DNA from: an uncultured Prevotellaceae bacterium
GTDB lineage: Bacteria > Bacteroidota > Bacteroidia > Bacteroidales > Muribaculaceae
DNA: 44,779 nucleotides
NCBI GenBank assembly: GCA_900318065.1
Contig: ONIY01000034.1
Span: forward strand, 1-44,779
Direction: 5' to 3'
A program made the position numbers and the translations under genes. Numbering within the stretch: position 1 is the stretch's first letter; the number at the start of each line of letters is the position of its first letter. Under the pieces are notes generated by a model. The model was not told where the DNA came from, ran no database searches, and was given only the letters and a program-made list of their open reading frames with translations. Of the stretch, positions 14,346 through 22,536 are shown piece by piece.

Positions 14346-16745
14346 ATGCCACAAGAGATTATAAATAGTTTTCATCTACAAATAGCAATGCGCTCGGCCG
14401 TTGAAAAGGCAATAGAGTATCGCAGCGTGTTCATGACCCCCGAGCACCTGGTGAGCGCCATCTTAACTCTCAACCCCATAAAGGAGGCTATGCGGGAGTT
14501 TGACCTCAATGTGGAGCCAATGGTGGGGATTCTTGACCGCTACTTGATGAGTCAAGACCACCGTGTTGACGACGATAAGGAGTATGGCATAGACCCCTCG
14601 GCGCAGTTTGAGAGCTTGATAATGGGTGCTATAGGCATCATGAGGTCGTCTCAGGCTCCCGAGCTTGAGGTCACCCATGTGCTCAGGGCAGCAATGAACC
14701 TGGAAAACTCGTTGGCAGGTAATCTCATCGCCCACTATGTGAACAGCGAGAGCGGCTTGATGAGTGAGATAATCTCCAAGGTGGAGGAATATGCCCAAAA
14801 GTTCCCCGTCAAGGGAAAAGATGTGGCAGTGAACAAGGGGCTCATACCCACCAAATATATGGGTAAGTACTATTTTATGAGGTCGGACCCCGAGAGCGAT
14901 TTGCCACCGAGCGAAGAACGTCATGTTGAGAAAGACATCATCGATGATGACTTCATCGACGATGACTGGAGTGACATGGATATGTTTGACGACCCAATGG
15001 CTCCGCAGAGCGACAATGCCCAGCTGAGTTCCTTTGTCACTTGCATCAACGACCATGTCAAGGAGCACAATCCGCTCATTGGGCGCGATGCCGAGCTTGA
15101 GCGCACCATCCATGTGCTGTGCCGCAAGGACAAGAACAACCCGCTGCACGTGGGTGAGCCTGGCGTGGGCAAGACCGCTCTGGTCTATGGCCTGGCGCAG
15201 CGCATTGAGGAGGGCCGCGTGCCCAGCGTGCTTGAGGGCTTCAAGATTTATCAACTCGACATGGCAGGAATGGTTGCCGGCACGCAATATCGTGGCGACT
15301 TTGAGAAGCGCTTCAAGAAGACCATGGATCACCTGCTCAAACTTGAGAAGGTGATTGTGTATATCGATGAGATCCACACCATCGTGGGTATTGGAGCCAC
15401 TGGCGACAGCGCAATGGATGCGTCAAACATGCTCAAGCCCTATCTCGAGGGCGGCAAGCTGCGATTCATAGGGTCGACTACCTACGAGGAGTTTAACCGC
15501 CATTTCTCTCGCAGCAAGGGCATCGTGCGACGGTTCCAGCAAATCGACATCCTTGAGCCCAGCGTTGAGGAAGCCATCGAGATTGTCAATGGCTTGAAGG
15601 CTGGCTATGAGGCGTTTCACCAGGTGAAATACTCGGCAGCCGCCATCGACTATGCCGTTAGGGCAAGCGCCAAGCACATCATGGGTCGCTACCTGCCCGA
15701 CAAGGCCATCGACCTCATCGACGAGGCTGGCGCCTATCGCCACATTCATCCCACCAGCAAGAAGCAGCAGACGGTGGACCGTGCCCTCATCGACGACGTG
15801 CTCATGAAGGTGATGAAGATAAAGGCGAGCGCTATGAAGGAAGACAGCAACAAGCAGCTCAAGACGCTCAACACCCGCATCAAGAGCCGCATCTACGGCC
15901 AGGACCAGGCAGTGCGCGAGGTGGTGGAGGCAGTGCAGATGTCGAAGGCAGGGCTCATCGACGACAACAAGCCGCTGGCGTCGCTGCTCTTTGTGGGTCC
16001 CACAGGAGTGGGAAAGACCGAGGTGGCGCGCGTGCTGGCGCAGGAGCTGGGCGTGGAGCTGGTGCGCTTCGACATGAGCGAGTACACCGAGAAGCACACC
16101 GTTGCCAAGCTCATTGGCTCGCCAGCGGGCTATGTGGGCTATGACGACGGCGGCCTGCTCACCGACGCCATTCGCAAGACTCCCAACTGCGTGTTGCTGC
16201 TCGACGAGATAGAGAAGGCTCACGAGGACATCTACAACATCTTGCTGCAGGTGATGGACTATGCCAGCCTTGCCGACAATAAAGGGCGCCGTGCCGACTT
16301 CCGCAACGTGGTACTCATCATGACGAGCAACGCCGGGGCGCAGTATGCCGGCATGAGTGTGGGCTTCGACAGCAGTGGCAGCCGTGGTGGCGACATGCTC
16401 AAGCAGGTGAAGAAGACCTTCAAGCCCGAGTTTATCAACCGCCTGTCGAATATCGTGGTGTTCAACGACATGGACGAGACCATGGCGGGCATGATTCTCG
16501 ACAAGAAACTGCGTGAGCTGCAGGCAAAGCTCGCTGCCAAGAAGGTGACACTCAAAGTGTCGGCCGAGGCACGTGCATGGCTGCTTAAGGAAGGCTTTAC
16601 TGCCGAGTATGGCGCTCGCGAGCTCGACCGCGTGCTGCACCGCGAGCTCAAGACCCGGCTGGTGCGAGAGATACTCTTTGGCACCCTCAAGCGTGGTGGC
16701 ACAGCCCGCGTCACCCTCAACGACGGCAGCATAGTCATCAAGTAG
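14346..16745 (+). CDS. clpA: ClpA, AAA+ unfoldase of the ClpAP protease
   Basis: 799 residues. The N-domain (about 1-150) binds ClpS. An unusually acidic linker (Asp-rich, residues about 197-218) follows. D1 has Walker A GEPGVGKT (about 269-276) and Walker B VYIDEIHT (about 340). D2 has GPTGVGKT (about 550-557), the pore loop in SPAGYVGYDDGG, and LLLDEIEKAH (about 619). It unfolds substrates and threads them into ClpP, which is not in the window. The C-terminus shows the ClpA-type D2 small domain (AEYGARELDR). Very long open frames on the opposite strand here are caused by the GC-rich codon pattern and are not genes. Confidence 0.97.
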   Translation: MPQEIINSFHLQIAMRSAVEKAIEYRSVFMTPEHLVSAILTLNPIKEAMREFDLNVEPMVGILDRYLMSQDHRVDDDKEYGIDPSAQFESLIMGAIGIMRSSQAPELEVTHVLRAAMNLENSLAGNLIAHYVNSESGLMSEIISKVEEYAQKFPVKGKDVAVNKGLIPTKYMGKYYFMRSDPESDLPPSEERHVEKDIIDDDFIDDDWSDMDMFDDPMAPQSDNAQLSSFVTCINDHVKEHNPLIGRDAELERTIHVLCRKDKNNPLHVGEPGVGKTALVYGLAQRIEEGRVPSVLEGFKIYQLDMAGMVAGTQYRGDFEKRFKKTMDHLLKLEKVIVYIDEIHTIVGIGATGDSAMDASNMLKPYLEGGKLRFIGSTTYEEFNRHFSRSKGIVRRFQQIDILEPSVEEAIEIVNGLKAGYEAFHQVKYSAAAIDYAVRASAKHIMGRYLPDKAIDLIDEAGAYRHIHPTSKKQQTVDRALIDDVLMKVMKIKASAMKEDSNKQLKTLNTRIKSRIYGQDQAVREVVEAVQMSKAGLIDDNKPLASLLFVGPTGVGKTEVARVLAQELGVELVRFDMSEYTEKHTVAKLIGSPAGYVGYDDGGLLTDAIRKTPNCVLLLDEIEKAHEDIYNILLQVMDYASLADNKGRRADFRNVVLIMTSNAGAQYAGMSVGFDSSGSRGGDMLKQVKKTFKPEFINRLSNIVVFNDMDETMAGMILDKKLRELQAKLAAKKVTLKVSAEARAWLLKEGFTAEYGARELDRVLHRELKTRLVREILFGTLKRGGTARVTLNDGSIVIK

Positions 16746-16817
16746 AGGAGAGACATAAAATTCAAGTTTCAAAAGTAATAATGAGATTCCAAACCGCTAA
16801 ATATAAGGCGACAAACT

Positions 16818-16838
16818 CCCCCTCTATCTTAGAGGGGG
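16818..16838. repeat. Palindromic repeat, inverse copy of the one at 32860
   Basis: Arms CCCCCTCTA (16818-16826) and TAGAGGGGG (16830-16838) with loop TCT. The 21 bases are the exact reverse complement of 32860-32880. It sits between clpA and aat. Confidence 0.7.
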
Positions 16839-16880
16839 AACTGATCTCCGAAAATTGGGGGAACTGATCTCCGAAAATTG
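16835..16880 (+). repeat. Two perfect 23-bp direct repeats before aat
   Basis: A 23-bp unit (GGGGAACTGATC... ending CGAAAATTG) occurs at 16835-16857 and again at 16858-16880 with no spacer. The second copy ends 24 nt before the aat ATG, so a change in copy number would alter the leader. Confidence 0.85.
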
Positions 16881-16904
16881 AGTGAGCAATTAGAGCAAGG
16901 AATT

Positions 16905-17675
16905 ATGCGAGAGATACTTAACGGAAATGTTGTCTTTGAGCTTGACGATGAGCTATGGTTTCCTCATCCCGAGGAACTGTATGTTGATGATAGAGACAAT
17001 GTGATACGCTACATTGGCGCTGGCGACCAGGGATTTATTGCAGTGGGCGGCGACCTGAGGACTGAGCGGCTGTTGCTCGCCTACGACAACGGATATTTCC
17101 CCTGGTATCCCTTCCGCAAGTGTGAGATTCACTGGTACTGCCCGCGACAGCGGTTTGTGATTTTCCCCGAAGAGATACACGTGAGCCACTCCATGCGCAC
17201 CTTGATGAACAAGCACCAGTACCGCGTCACGTTCAACACCGCCTTCGACCAGGTGATTAGAGGATGCGGCACTGTAGATGGGCGCATCAACGAGTATGGG
17301 GCGTGGCTAGGCGACAATGTCGTCGAGGCCTACACCCGCCTGCATGAGCTGGGACGTGCTCGCAGCGTGGAGGTGTGGCGTGGCGACACGCTTGCCGGCG
17401 GGCTCTATGGCGTGACCTGTGGCAATGGATTTGTGGGAGAGAGCATGTTCTCGCTCGAACCCAGCGCCAGCAAGCTCGCCCTCATTGCCCTGGCGCGACA
17501 CATGCAGGAGCATGGCGGCACGCTCATCGACTGCCAGGAACCCACTCCGCACCTCAAGAGCATGGGAGGGCGCTTCATTGGCTACAAGGAATACATAACC
17601 CTAATGCGAGGCCCCGAAGCCTACCATAGCCCCGACGACTCACCCACACGCAACGGCTTTGCCGTGATAGTGTGA
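16905..17675 (+). CDS. aat: Aat, leucyl/phenylalanyl-tRNA--protein transferase
   Basis: A 256-residue enzyme that adds Leu or Phe from aminoacyl-tRNA to proteins with N-terminal Arg or Lys, marking them for ClpS-ClpAP. Family motifs are present: FPHPEE, GLIAVGGDL-like FIAVGGDLRTERLLLAY, GYFPWY, W-C-P-R (HWYCPRQRFVIFP), HVSHSMR, YGVTCGNGFVGESMFS and LIDCQEPTPHLKSMGG. The ATG at 16905 with AAGGA 5 nt upstream is preferred to a TTG at 16878 that would start inside a repeat. It directly follows clpS-clpA, so substrate maker, adaptor and unfoldase are neighbours. Confidence 0.95.
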   Translation: MREILNGNVVFELDDELWFPHPEELYVDDRDNVIRYIGAGDQGFIAVGGDLRTERLLLAYDNGYFPWYPFRKCEIHWYCPRQRFVIFPEEIHVSHSMRTLMNKHQYRVTFNTAFDQVIRGCGTVDGRINEYGAWLGDNVVEAYTRLHELGRARSVEVWRGDTLAGGLYGVTCGNGFVGESMFSLEPSASKLALIALARHMQEHGGTLIDCQEPTPHLKSMGGRFIGYKEYITLMRGPEAYHSPDDSPTRNGFAVIV

Positions 17676-17736
17676 GCCGTGAGCACCATGAGCACCATGA
17701 GCACAGCAGGCTGTGTTACCCTTCAGGTAACAAAAA

Positions 17737-17758
17737 AACCACCCGATATCGGGTGGTT
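17737..17758. terminator. Perfect palindrome terminator between aat and the first secreted-protein gene
   Basis: AACCACCCGAT / ATCGGGTGGTT is a perfect 22-bp palindrome, with a run of A on its left side (U run for the minus strand) and TTTCGTG on its right. It can serve both converging genes. A smaller hairpin GTTACC/GGTAAC lies at 17715-17731. A near copy follows the second secreted-protein gene at 19011. Confidence 0.8.
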
Positions 17759-17785
17759 TCGTGTGTTGTAGCAATTAAGTTTTAA

Positions 17786-18563
17786 TTACTTAACATACTT
17801 TTTGCCGTTCTGGATGTAGATACCACTGTCGGGAACGCGGTTGAGCTCACGACCCTGGAGGTCGAAGATGCGGTTGTCGGCAGGAGTCTCATCAACAGCG
17901 ATAGTGCTGATTGCAGTTGGGATAACCTTGTCACCATCCTTCTTGAGCTCAAGATAGATAGGAGCGTCGGTTGTCCAAGCGCGGTTGCCCTCAGGACCAC
18001 CAGTGAACGAGAACGAGCATCCGGTAGGAGTAGCCTCCGACATGAGAGCGTAAACGCCATCGGCGCAACCGCTCATGTCAAGGGTAAATCTTGCGATGCC
18101 AGCAGGCTCCTCAAGTATAGGGAAGAAGCGGCATTCTTCAGTCGACAAGATCTCGATGATAACGAGCTTACCGTCCTTGATACTGCATTTCAGGTCGGCC
18201 TTCTTAAAGAGCTGTTGCTCGCGCTTGCTGTCGGTAACGCCTTCCCATCTTGCAAGGATAGTGTGGCCATAGCCAGAGAATCCCAGAGAATCCTACCCAG
18301 TCCTCATCTTCCTCGTCAGTGGCCCATTGCATGGTCTCGTCGGCAGTGAGAGTACCGTCCTCGGCAACTGCATAGCGGCCAACCTCCATGTTGAAACCAT
18401 TGAGGTTCAAGCTAGAGTTCACGAGCTGGAGCTCGATCATAACCTTGTTAGCATCCTGCTCTTCTGCCATAGGGGCAAACGAAAGAACAGAAGGACATGC
18501 TTCCTGAGCATAGGCAGCAAAACCCAGTGCTACAGCTGCAAAAAGAGTAAAAATTTTCTTCAT
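17786..18563 (-). pseudogene. Secreted protein with Por-like tail, copy A, frameshifted by a 10-bp duplication
   Basis: The N-terminal frame (from ATG 18563) gives a signal peptide (MKKIFTLFAAVALGFAAYA) and a beta-rich region (LVNSSLNLNGFNMEV). It runs out of frame at 18284-18293, where CCAGAGAATC is repeated in tandem. The remaining frame down to 17786 encodes GYGHTILARWEGV, ECRFFPILEEPAG and the tail IFDLQGRELNRVPDSGIY. With one repeat unit removed the gene is 256 codons with no stop. The tail resembles type IX secretion (Por) sorting domains; the body may be a cohesin-like beta sandwich, by inference. It is a tandem paralog of 19062-19813. Confidence 0.8.
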
Positions 18564-18680
18564 TTTAAATCGATTTTAATGTTAAAAATTTAATTATTAT
18601 TTATTAGTCACGTCATTCGATTGTATAGAAGCGACATCCATTTGAAGCATTTTGTTGACTGCTTCGCGTGGAAATCAATG

Positions 18681-18712
18681 CAAAATAAGTAAAAGTTTTT
18701 TTAACCACCAAA
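18681..18712 (-). promoter_or_regulatory. Promoter of secreted-protein copy A
   Basis: On the minus strand TTTG (18709-18712) and TATTTTG (18681-18687) are 21 nt apart, close to the TTTG / TAnnTTTG consensus. The leader of about 110 nt shares the word TTATTTATTAGTCACGTCA with copy B. Confidence 0.6.
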
Positions 18713-19010
18713 CTTTTTAATAAAAAAATATCAAAAAACACTTTTTGTTACATGTTTGTTACATGTGATATGTTTCATCTTGTGCGGGGTGATAATGTGG
18801 TCGCTCCTGGGGCAATATCTTTACTATCAGTCACAATGGGCACATTGTGGCGATTGAGCCATTACCCATTAGGGTAGTGGTGGCTGGCGGGTGGTGTCCA
18901 AGCAGTTTTCTTGCAAGGCGTGCCTTGTGGCTGCAATGTGGCGCAATTTGCACCTGTCGCAACTATAAAAAGAGACCACCCGAAAAAAATGAGCCCCCCC
19001 CTGAAAACGA
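18713..19010. other. Gap between the two paralogs, no gene seen
   Basis: The only structures are the hairpin CAAGGC/GCCTTG (18914-18927), a relative of the stronger one at 21002-21020, and homopolymer C and A tracts before the terminator. Open frames here are short and lack coding character. Confidence 0.6.
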
Positions 19011-19036
19011 GAAACCACCCGGTATCGGGTGGTTTC
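19011..19036. terminator. Palindromic terminator after secreted-protein copy B
   Basis: GAAACCACCCG (19011-19021) pairs perfectly with CGGGTGGTTTC (19026-19036). It is nearly the same as the palindrome after copy A, so the terminator was duplicated with the gene. Confidence 0.7.
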
Positions 19037-19061
19037 TTGTGTTTCAGCAATTAAGTTTTAA

Positions 19062-19813
19062 TTACTTAACATACTTTTTGCCGTTCTGGATGTAGATACC
19101 GCTCTCAGGAACACGGTTGAGCTCACGACCCTGGAGGTCGAAGATGCGGTTGTCGGCGGGTTGATCAGTGTTGATAGTGCTGATGCCAGTATCAACAGCT
19201 TTCTTGATGATGCCGTCAATCTTGTCGAGCTTAAGAACGATAGGAGCGTCGATAGTCCAAGCTACAGTACCCTCTACACCACCAGTGTAAGAGAACGAGC
19301 ATCCTTGAGGAGTAGCATCCGACATAAGGATGAGGGGCTCTCTTGTGTCACCGCAAGCCGAGAAGTCAACAGTGAATCTTGCGATAGTGTTGTCGTCTTC
19401 CTCAGTAAGGATTGGGAAGAAGCGGCAGTCGTTGGTCGACAAGAGCTCGATGATAACGAGGTTGCCAGTCTCTTCCTTAACATTGCATTTCAGGTCGGCC
19501 TTCTTAAAGAGCTGTTGCTCGCGCTTGCTGTCGGTAACGCCTTCCCATCTTGCAAGGATAGTGTGGCCATAGCCAGAGAATCCTCATCGTCGGCATCCTC
19601 TACCCAAACAGCGGCCTCAGGTTTTTGAACCTCCATGTTGAAGCCGTTGAGGTTCTCGCTTGAGTTAACGAGCTTGAGCAAGAATGTAGCATTGTTAGCG
19701 GGTTGCTCATCGGCAGCGGGCTCAAAATAGAGTCTTGATGGGCATGGTCCCTCCTGTGCAAAAGCGCAGAGGCCCAGTAATGCAGCTGCAAAAAGTGTAA
19801 AAACTTTCTTCAT
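19062..19813 (-). pseudogene. Secreted protein with Por-like tail, copy B, frameshifted by a 10-bp deletion
   Basis: A signal peptide (MKKVFTLFAAALLGLCAFA) from ATG 19813, then LVNSSENLNGFNMEV as in copy A. Near 19583 the sequence lacks 10 bases that copy A has (between two TCC words), so the frame is lost at the same codon. The downstream frame gives GYGHTILARWEGV, DCRFFPILTEEDDNT and the tail IFDLQGRELNRVPESGIY. Adding 10 bases gives 254 codons without a stop. Positions 19484-19583 are identical, base for base, to 18184-18283, although the rest has diverged clearly. Confidence 0.8.
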
Positions 19814-19898
19814 TTTAAAATGGTTTTTAATAAGTTAGAGATTAATTGTTATTTATTAGTCACGTCAATCGGTTTATAGAATCTCATTTATCAGTTTG

Positions 19899-19930
19899 CA
19901 AATTAACTACATTTTTTTCAAAATACCAAA
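19899..19930 (-). promoter_or_regulatory. Promoter of secreted-protein copy B
   Basis: On the minus strand TTTG (19927-19930) and TAATTTG (19899-19905) are 21 nt apart, the same arrangement as copy A. The leader shares TTATTTATTAGTCACGTCA. Confidence 0.6.
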
Positions 19931-19962
19931 CATTTTAATGTTTTTTTATGCGCTTTTTTCTG

Positions 19963-20874
19963 TTATATTATCATTTTATTGAAATTCTCGGGGACGGGTG
20001 AATTGAATGTAACCTGCTTACCAGTAATGGGGTGTACGAAGCTCAAGACGGTGGCGTGCAGTGCGATGCGGTTGATGGGGCTGGGATGGCCGCCATACTT
20101 GCGGTCGCCGCTCACGGGGTTCCCCAGGTCGCGCATGTGCACCCTGATTTGATTCTTGCGCCCGGTCTTTATCGCCAGTTCCACCATGGCAAAGCGCTTG
20201 CCTTGCTTGACAACCTGATATCGTGTCACAGCGAGTCGTCCCAGTTTCTTGTCGGTAGTGGAGTACATCTCGTAGGTCTCGGGATTCTCGGCGAGGAAGC
20301 TTTTCACCACTCCCTCGGGTTGCTCCACCTTGCCCTCTACCACAGCGATGTACTTGCGCTCAATCACCATGTTGTTCCAGTTGCTGATGAGCTTGTCGCG
20401 TGCCTGCTTGGTGCGTGTGAGCAGCATCAGTCCCGAGGTGTCGCGGTCGAGGCGGTGCACGACGAAGACGTTGGCATGTGGGCTGAAGCGCCTGGCATAG
20501 CTGCGCATGATGTTGTAGACGGTGTCGTCGCTGGGTCGCCCGGCGGCAGTCGAGAGCACGCCATAGCCCTTGTCGATGACGATGATGTCGCTGTCCTCGT
20601 ATATGAGCTTGATGCGTGGATGGCTGAAGACCTGGAACGAGCGGTCGAAGTTCACCCACAACTCATCGCCAGCCTTCACTGGCAGGTCAAATTGTGTGCT
20701 GGGCACTCCGTTGACTGCCAGCTGGTTGTGGCGCAATAGCGACTTGAGTTTTGTGGGTTTGTGGTCGGGCAGGAGTATAGCGGCGGCAGCCAGCAGTGTG
20801 CCATCTTCTTTGATGGTGAACTTGGCGACATTGTCGGTGGCAGGCCCGCGCCGGGGTTGTTTCTTGTTGTTCAT
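19963..20874 (-). CDS. RluA-family 23S/tRNA pseudouridine synthase
   Basis: 303 residues. An S4-like RNA-binding domain (residues about 20-75, KLKSLLRHNQLAVNGVPS) precedes the RluA catalytic domain with HRLDRDTSG (140-148; the catalytic Asp is the D of HRLD). The later motifs KTGRKNQIRVHM and GDRKYGG are also typical. It converts uridine to pseudouridine in structured RNA; the target cannot be assigned from sequence. It stands downstream of xerD behind a repeat-filled gap and ends close to the promoter of secreted-protein copy B. Confidence 0.93.
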   Translation of the reverse strand: MNNKKQPRRGPATDNVAKFTIKEDGTLLAAAAILLPDHKPTKLKSLLRHNQLAVNGVPSTQFDLPVKAGDELWVNFDRSFQVFSHPRIKLIYEDSDIIVIDKGYGVLSTAAGRPSDDTVYNIMRSYARRFSPHANVFVVHRLDRDTSGLMLLTRTKQARDKLISNWNNMVIERKYIAVVEGKVEQPEGVVKSFLAENPETYEMYSTTDKKLGRLAVTRYQVVKQGKRFAMVELAIKTGRKNQIRVHMRDLGNPVSGDRKYGGHPSPINRIALHATVLSFVHPITGKQVTFNSPVPENFNKMII

Positions 20875-20883
20875 TGCTGTGAG

Positions 20884-20953
20884 AGTTATCAGTAGTCAGT
20901 TATCAGTAGTCAGTTATCAGTAGTCAGTTATCAGTAGTCAGTTATCAGTTTTC
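20884..20953. repeat. 14-bp tandem repeat upstream of the RluA-type gene
   Basis: AGTTATCAGTAGTC occurs four times in perfect tandem (20884-20939) and a fifth imperfect copy ends at 20953, followed by GAGTAGTTGAGTAGTAGAG. It lies 9 bp before the start of the RluA-type gene, within its 5' leader or promoter. Confidence 0.9.
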
Positions 20954-21001
20954 AGTATAATAGTTGAGTAGTTGAGTAGTAGAGCAGTTTTCATTTGGTT
21001 T

Positions 21002-21020
21002 CGCAAGGCGGTGCCTTGCG
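21002..21020. repeat. GCAAGGC hairpin
   Basis: CGCAAGGC (21002-21009) and GCCTTGCG (21013-21020) with a 3-nt loop. A shorter relative is at 18914-18927. Between here and xerD (21068-21132) the word CCATAAAC recurs several times. Nothing else is seen in this gap. Confidence 0.6.
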
Positions 21021-21139
21021 ACCTGCCGACCGATTGTGAGATCGCAGTGCTTTTAGTCTCGCCTCTGGCTTCCATAAACAATAAACCATAAACGAAGCTT
21101 GTCTTCCATAAACCAAATCAACCATAAACCAAAAAGCTT

Positions 21140-22054
21140 TTATTTATTCATTTTGTTCCTGGGGTGGTGTGCCAGGATTTCGTTGCGCAGGGTGGAGCGG
21201 TCGATGTGGACGTAGATCTCGGTGGTCTCGATGCTCTCATGCCCCAGCATCTGCTGGATGGCGCGCAGGTTGGCGCCTCCCTCGAGCAGGTGGGTGGCAA
21301 AGGAGTGCCTGAGCGTGTGTGGGCTCACGGTCTTCCTGATGCCGGCGAGCTCGCACAGTTGCTTGACGATGTAGAATATCATCACGCGAGTGAGCTTGCC
21401 GCCGCGGCGGTTGAGGAAGAGGATGTCGTCGCAGCCGGGTTTCACCGTCTGGTTGCTGCGCGTGAGCTCGAGGTAAAGGTCGATTTGCCTGAGTGCCTCT
21501 TGCGAGATGGGGACGAGGCGCTGCTTGTCGCCCTTGCCCACCACAACGATATATTCTTCTTGCTCAAAGACTTGCGACATTTTCAGCTCGACCAGTTCCG
21601 ACACCCGCAGCCCGCAGCCGTAGAGCACCTCGATGATGGCGCGGTTGCGTTGTCCCTGTGGGTGCGAGAGGTCGATGCACGCTATCATGCGGTCAATCTC
21701 GTCGAGGGTGAGAACCTCGGGCAGGTGCCTGCCCATGTGTGGCGCCGGCAGCAGCAGGGTGGGGTTGACGTCGACAATGCCCTCCATCTTGAGGAACTTG
21801 TAGAAGCTCTTCACGCCCGAGATGATGCGTGCCTGCGAGCGTGGCGCAATGCCCAGGTCGTGCAGCGTTGCCACAAAGTTCTCAAGGTCGTCTTGCGTGG
21901 CGGTTTCCATGCTCTTGCCGCTGGCGTCGAGGTAGCGCACGAGGTGGTCCACATCGCGGCAGTAGGCTGCTGCGGTGTTGCTCGACAGTCCCTTCTCAAT
22001 GCGCAGGTAACCGTCGTAGCGTTGCCTTATCATCTCGAGGCTGGCTTGTGACAT
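21140..22054 (-). CDS. xerD: XerD-type tyrosine recombinase
   Basis: 304 residues, the usual length for XerD. A SAM-like core-binding N-domain (1-100) precedes the catalytic domain. The full active set is visible: R150 (CGLRVSEL), K174 (GKGDKQR), H246 and R249 (HTLRHSF), H272 (LGHESI) and Tyr281 (TTEIYVHI). It resolves chromosome dimers at dif together with XerC. Its location in a core gene run, not beside the element, argues for the housekeeping enzyme rather than the element integrase. Confidence 0.93.
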   Translation of the reverse strand: MSQASLEMIRQRYDGYLRIEKGLSSNTAAAYCRDVDHLVRYLDASGKSMETATQDDLENFVATLHDLGIAPRSQARIISGVKSFYKFLKMEGIVDVNPTLLLPAPHMGRHLPEVLTLDEIDRMIACIDLSHPQGQRNRAIIEVLYGCGLRVSELVELKMSQVFEQEEYIVVVGKGDKQRLVPISQEALRQIDLYLELTRSNQTVKPGCDDILFLNRRGGKLTRVMIFYIVKQLCELAGIRKTVSPHTLRHSFATHLLEGGANLRAIQQMLGHESIETTEIYVHIDRSTLRNEILAHHPRNKMNK

Positions 22055-22070
22055 GGGTAGCGGTTAACAA

Positions 22071-22111
22071 AACTGTCATCAAAAGGTGTTGTATTCCTCT
22101 TGATGACAGTT
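22071..22111 (-). terminator. Hairpin after secG
   Basis: AACTGTCATCAA (22071-22082) pairs perfectly with TTGATGACAGTT (22100-22111). On the minus strand it lies between secG and xerD and is followed by TTGTTAAC. Confidence 0.65.
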
Positions 22112-22134
22112 GCTTTTAGCATAAAAAAGCTTTT

Positions 22135-22524
22135 TTACTTCTTCTCGGCTGGAGCTGCTGGAGCCTGGGCTGCTGGAGCCTGGGCAGCAGGTGCTTGCTC
22201 CTCCTGGGCAGGAGCGGCTTGCTGAGTTGGGAACTGAGGAGCCTTCTGGTCCTTCTGGGTCTTCATGTCCTCAAGTGTTATCTTTTTGTTAGAAACAACT
22301 GATGGTTGCGAGATGAAGGGAGTAGCGATACTCAACACGCAAATGAAGATAGCGAGTCCCCAAGTAGCTTTCTCGATAAAGTCGGTTGTCTTGCGGACAC
22401 CCATAAACTGGTTGTAGTTGCTGGCACTTGCTGCCAAACCACCACCTTTAGACTTCTGAATGAGCACAACTCCAATGAGCAGAATTGATGCCAAGAAGAT
22501 CAAAATTGAAAGTGTAATTGCCAT
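22135..22524 (-). CDS. secG: SecG, preprotein translocase subunit
   Basis: 129 residues. Two membrane helices (about 2-22 and 53-72) enclose the conserved cytosolic loop VLIQKSKGGGLAASAS typical of SecG. The C-terminal 45 residues are an Ala/Pro/Gln-rich tail with repeated QAPAA, longer than in E. coli. It assists SecYE in protein export. It is 12 nt after the TPR-like gene in an operon with lptE, an arrangement usual in Bacteroidales. Confidence 0.95.
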   Translation of the reverse strand: MAITLSILIFLASILLIGVVLIQKSKGGGLAASASNYNQFMGVRKTTDFIEKATWGLAIFICVLSIATPFISQPSVVSNKKITLEDMKTQKDQKAPQFPTQQAAPAQEEQAPAAQAPAAQAPAAPAEKK

Positions 22525-22536
22525 TTTATCAAATAG

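Noticed and set aside
15423-16772. 449-codon open frame opposite clpA
   Set aside because: Shadow of GC-rich codon use in clpA; His/Leu-rich with no domain.
18847-19095. 82-codon plus-strand frame between the paired paralogs
   Set aside because: Runs through homopolymers and the terminator palindrome, Pro/Glu-rich nonsense.
21140-22054. XerD-like recombinase as the integrase of the left-hand element
   Set aside because: It lies 8 kb away among core genes, has the length and motifs of housekeeping XerD, and no element genes surround it.
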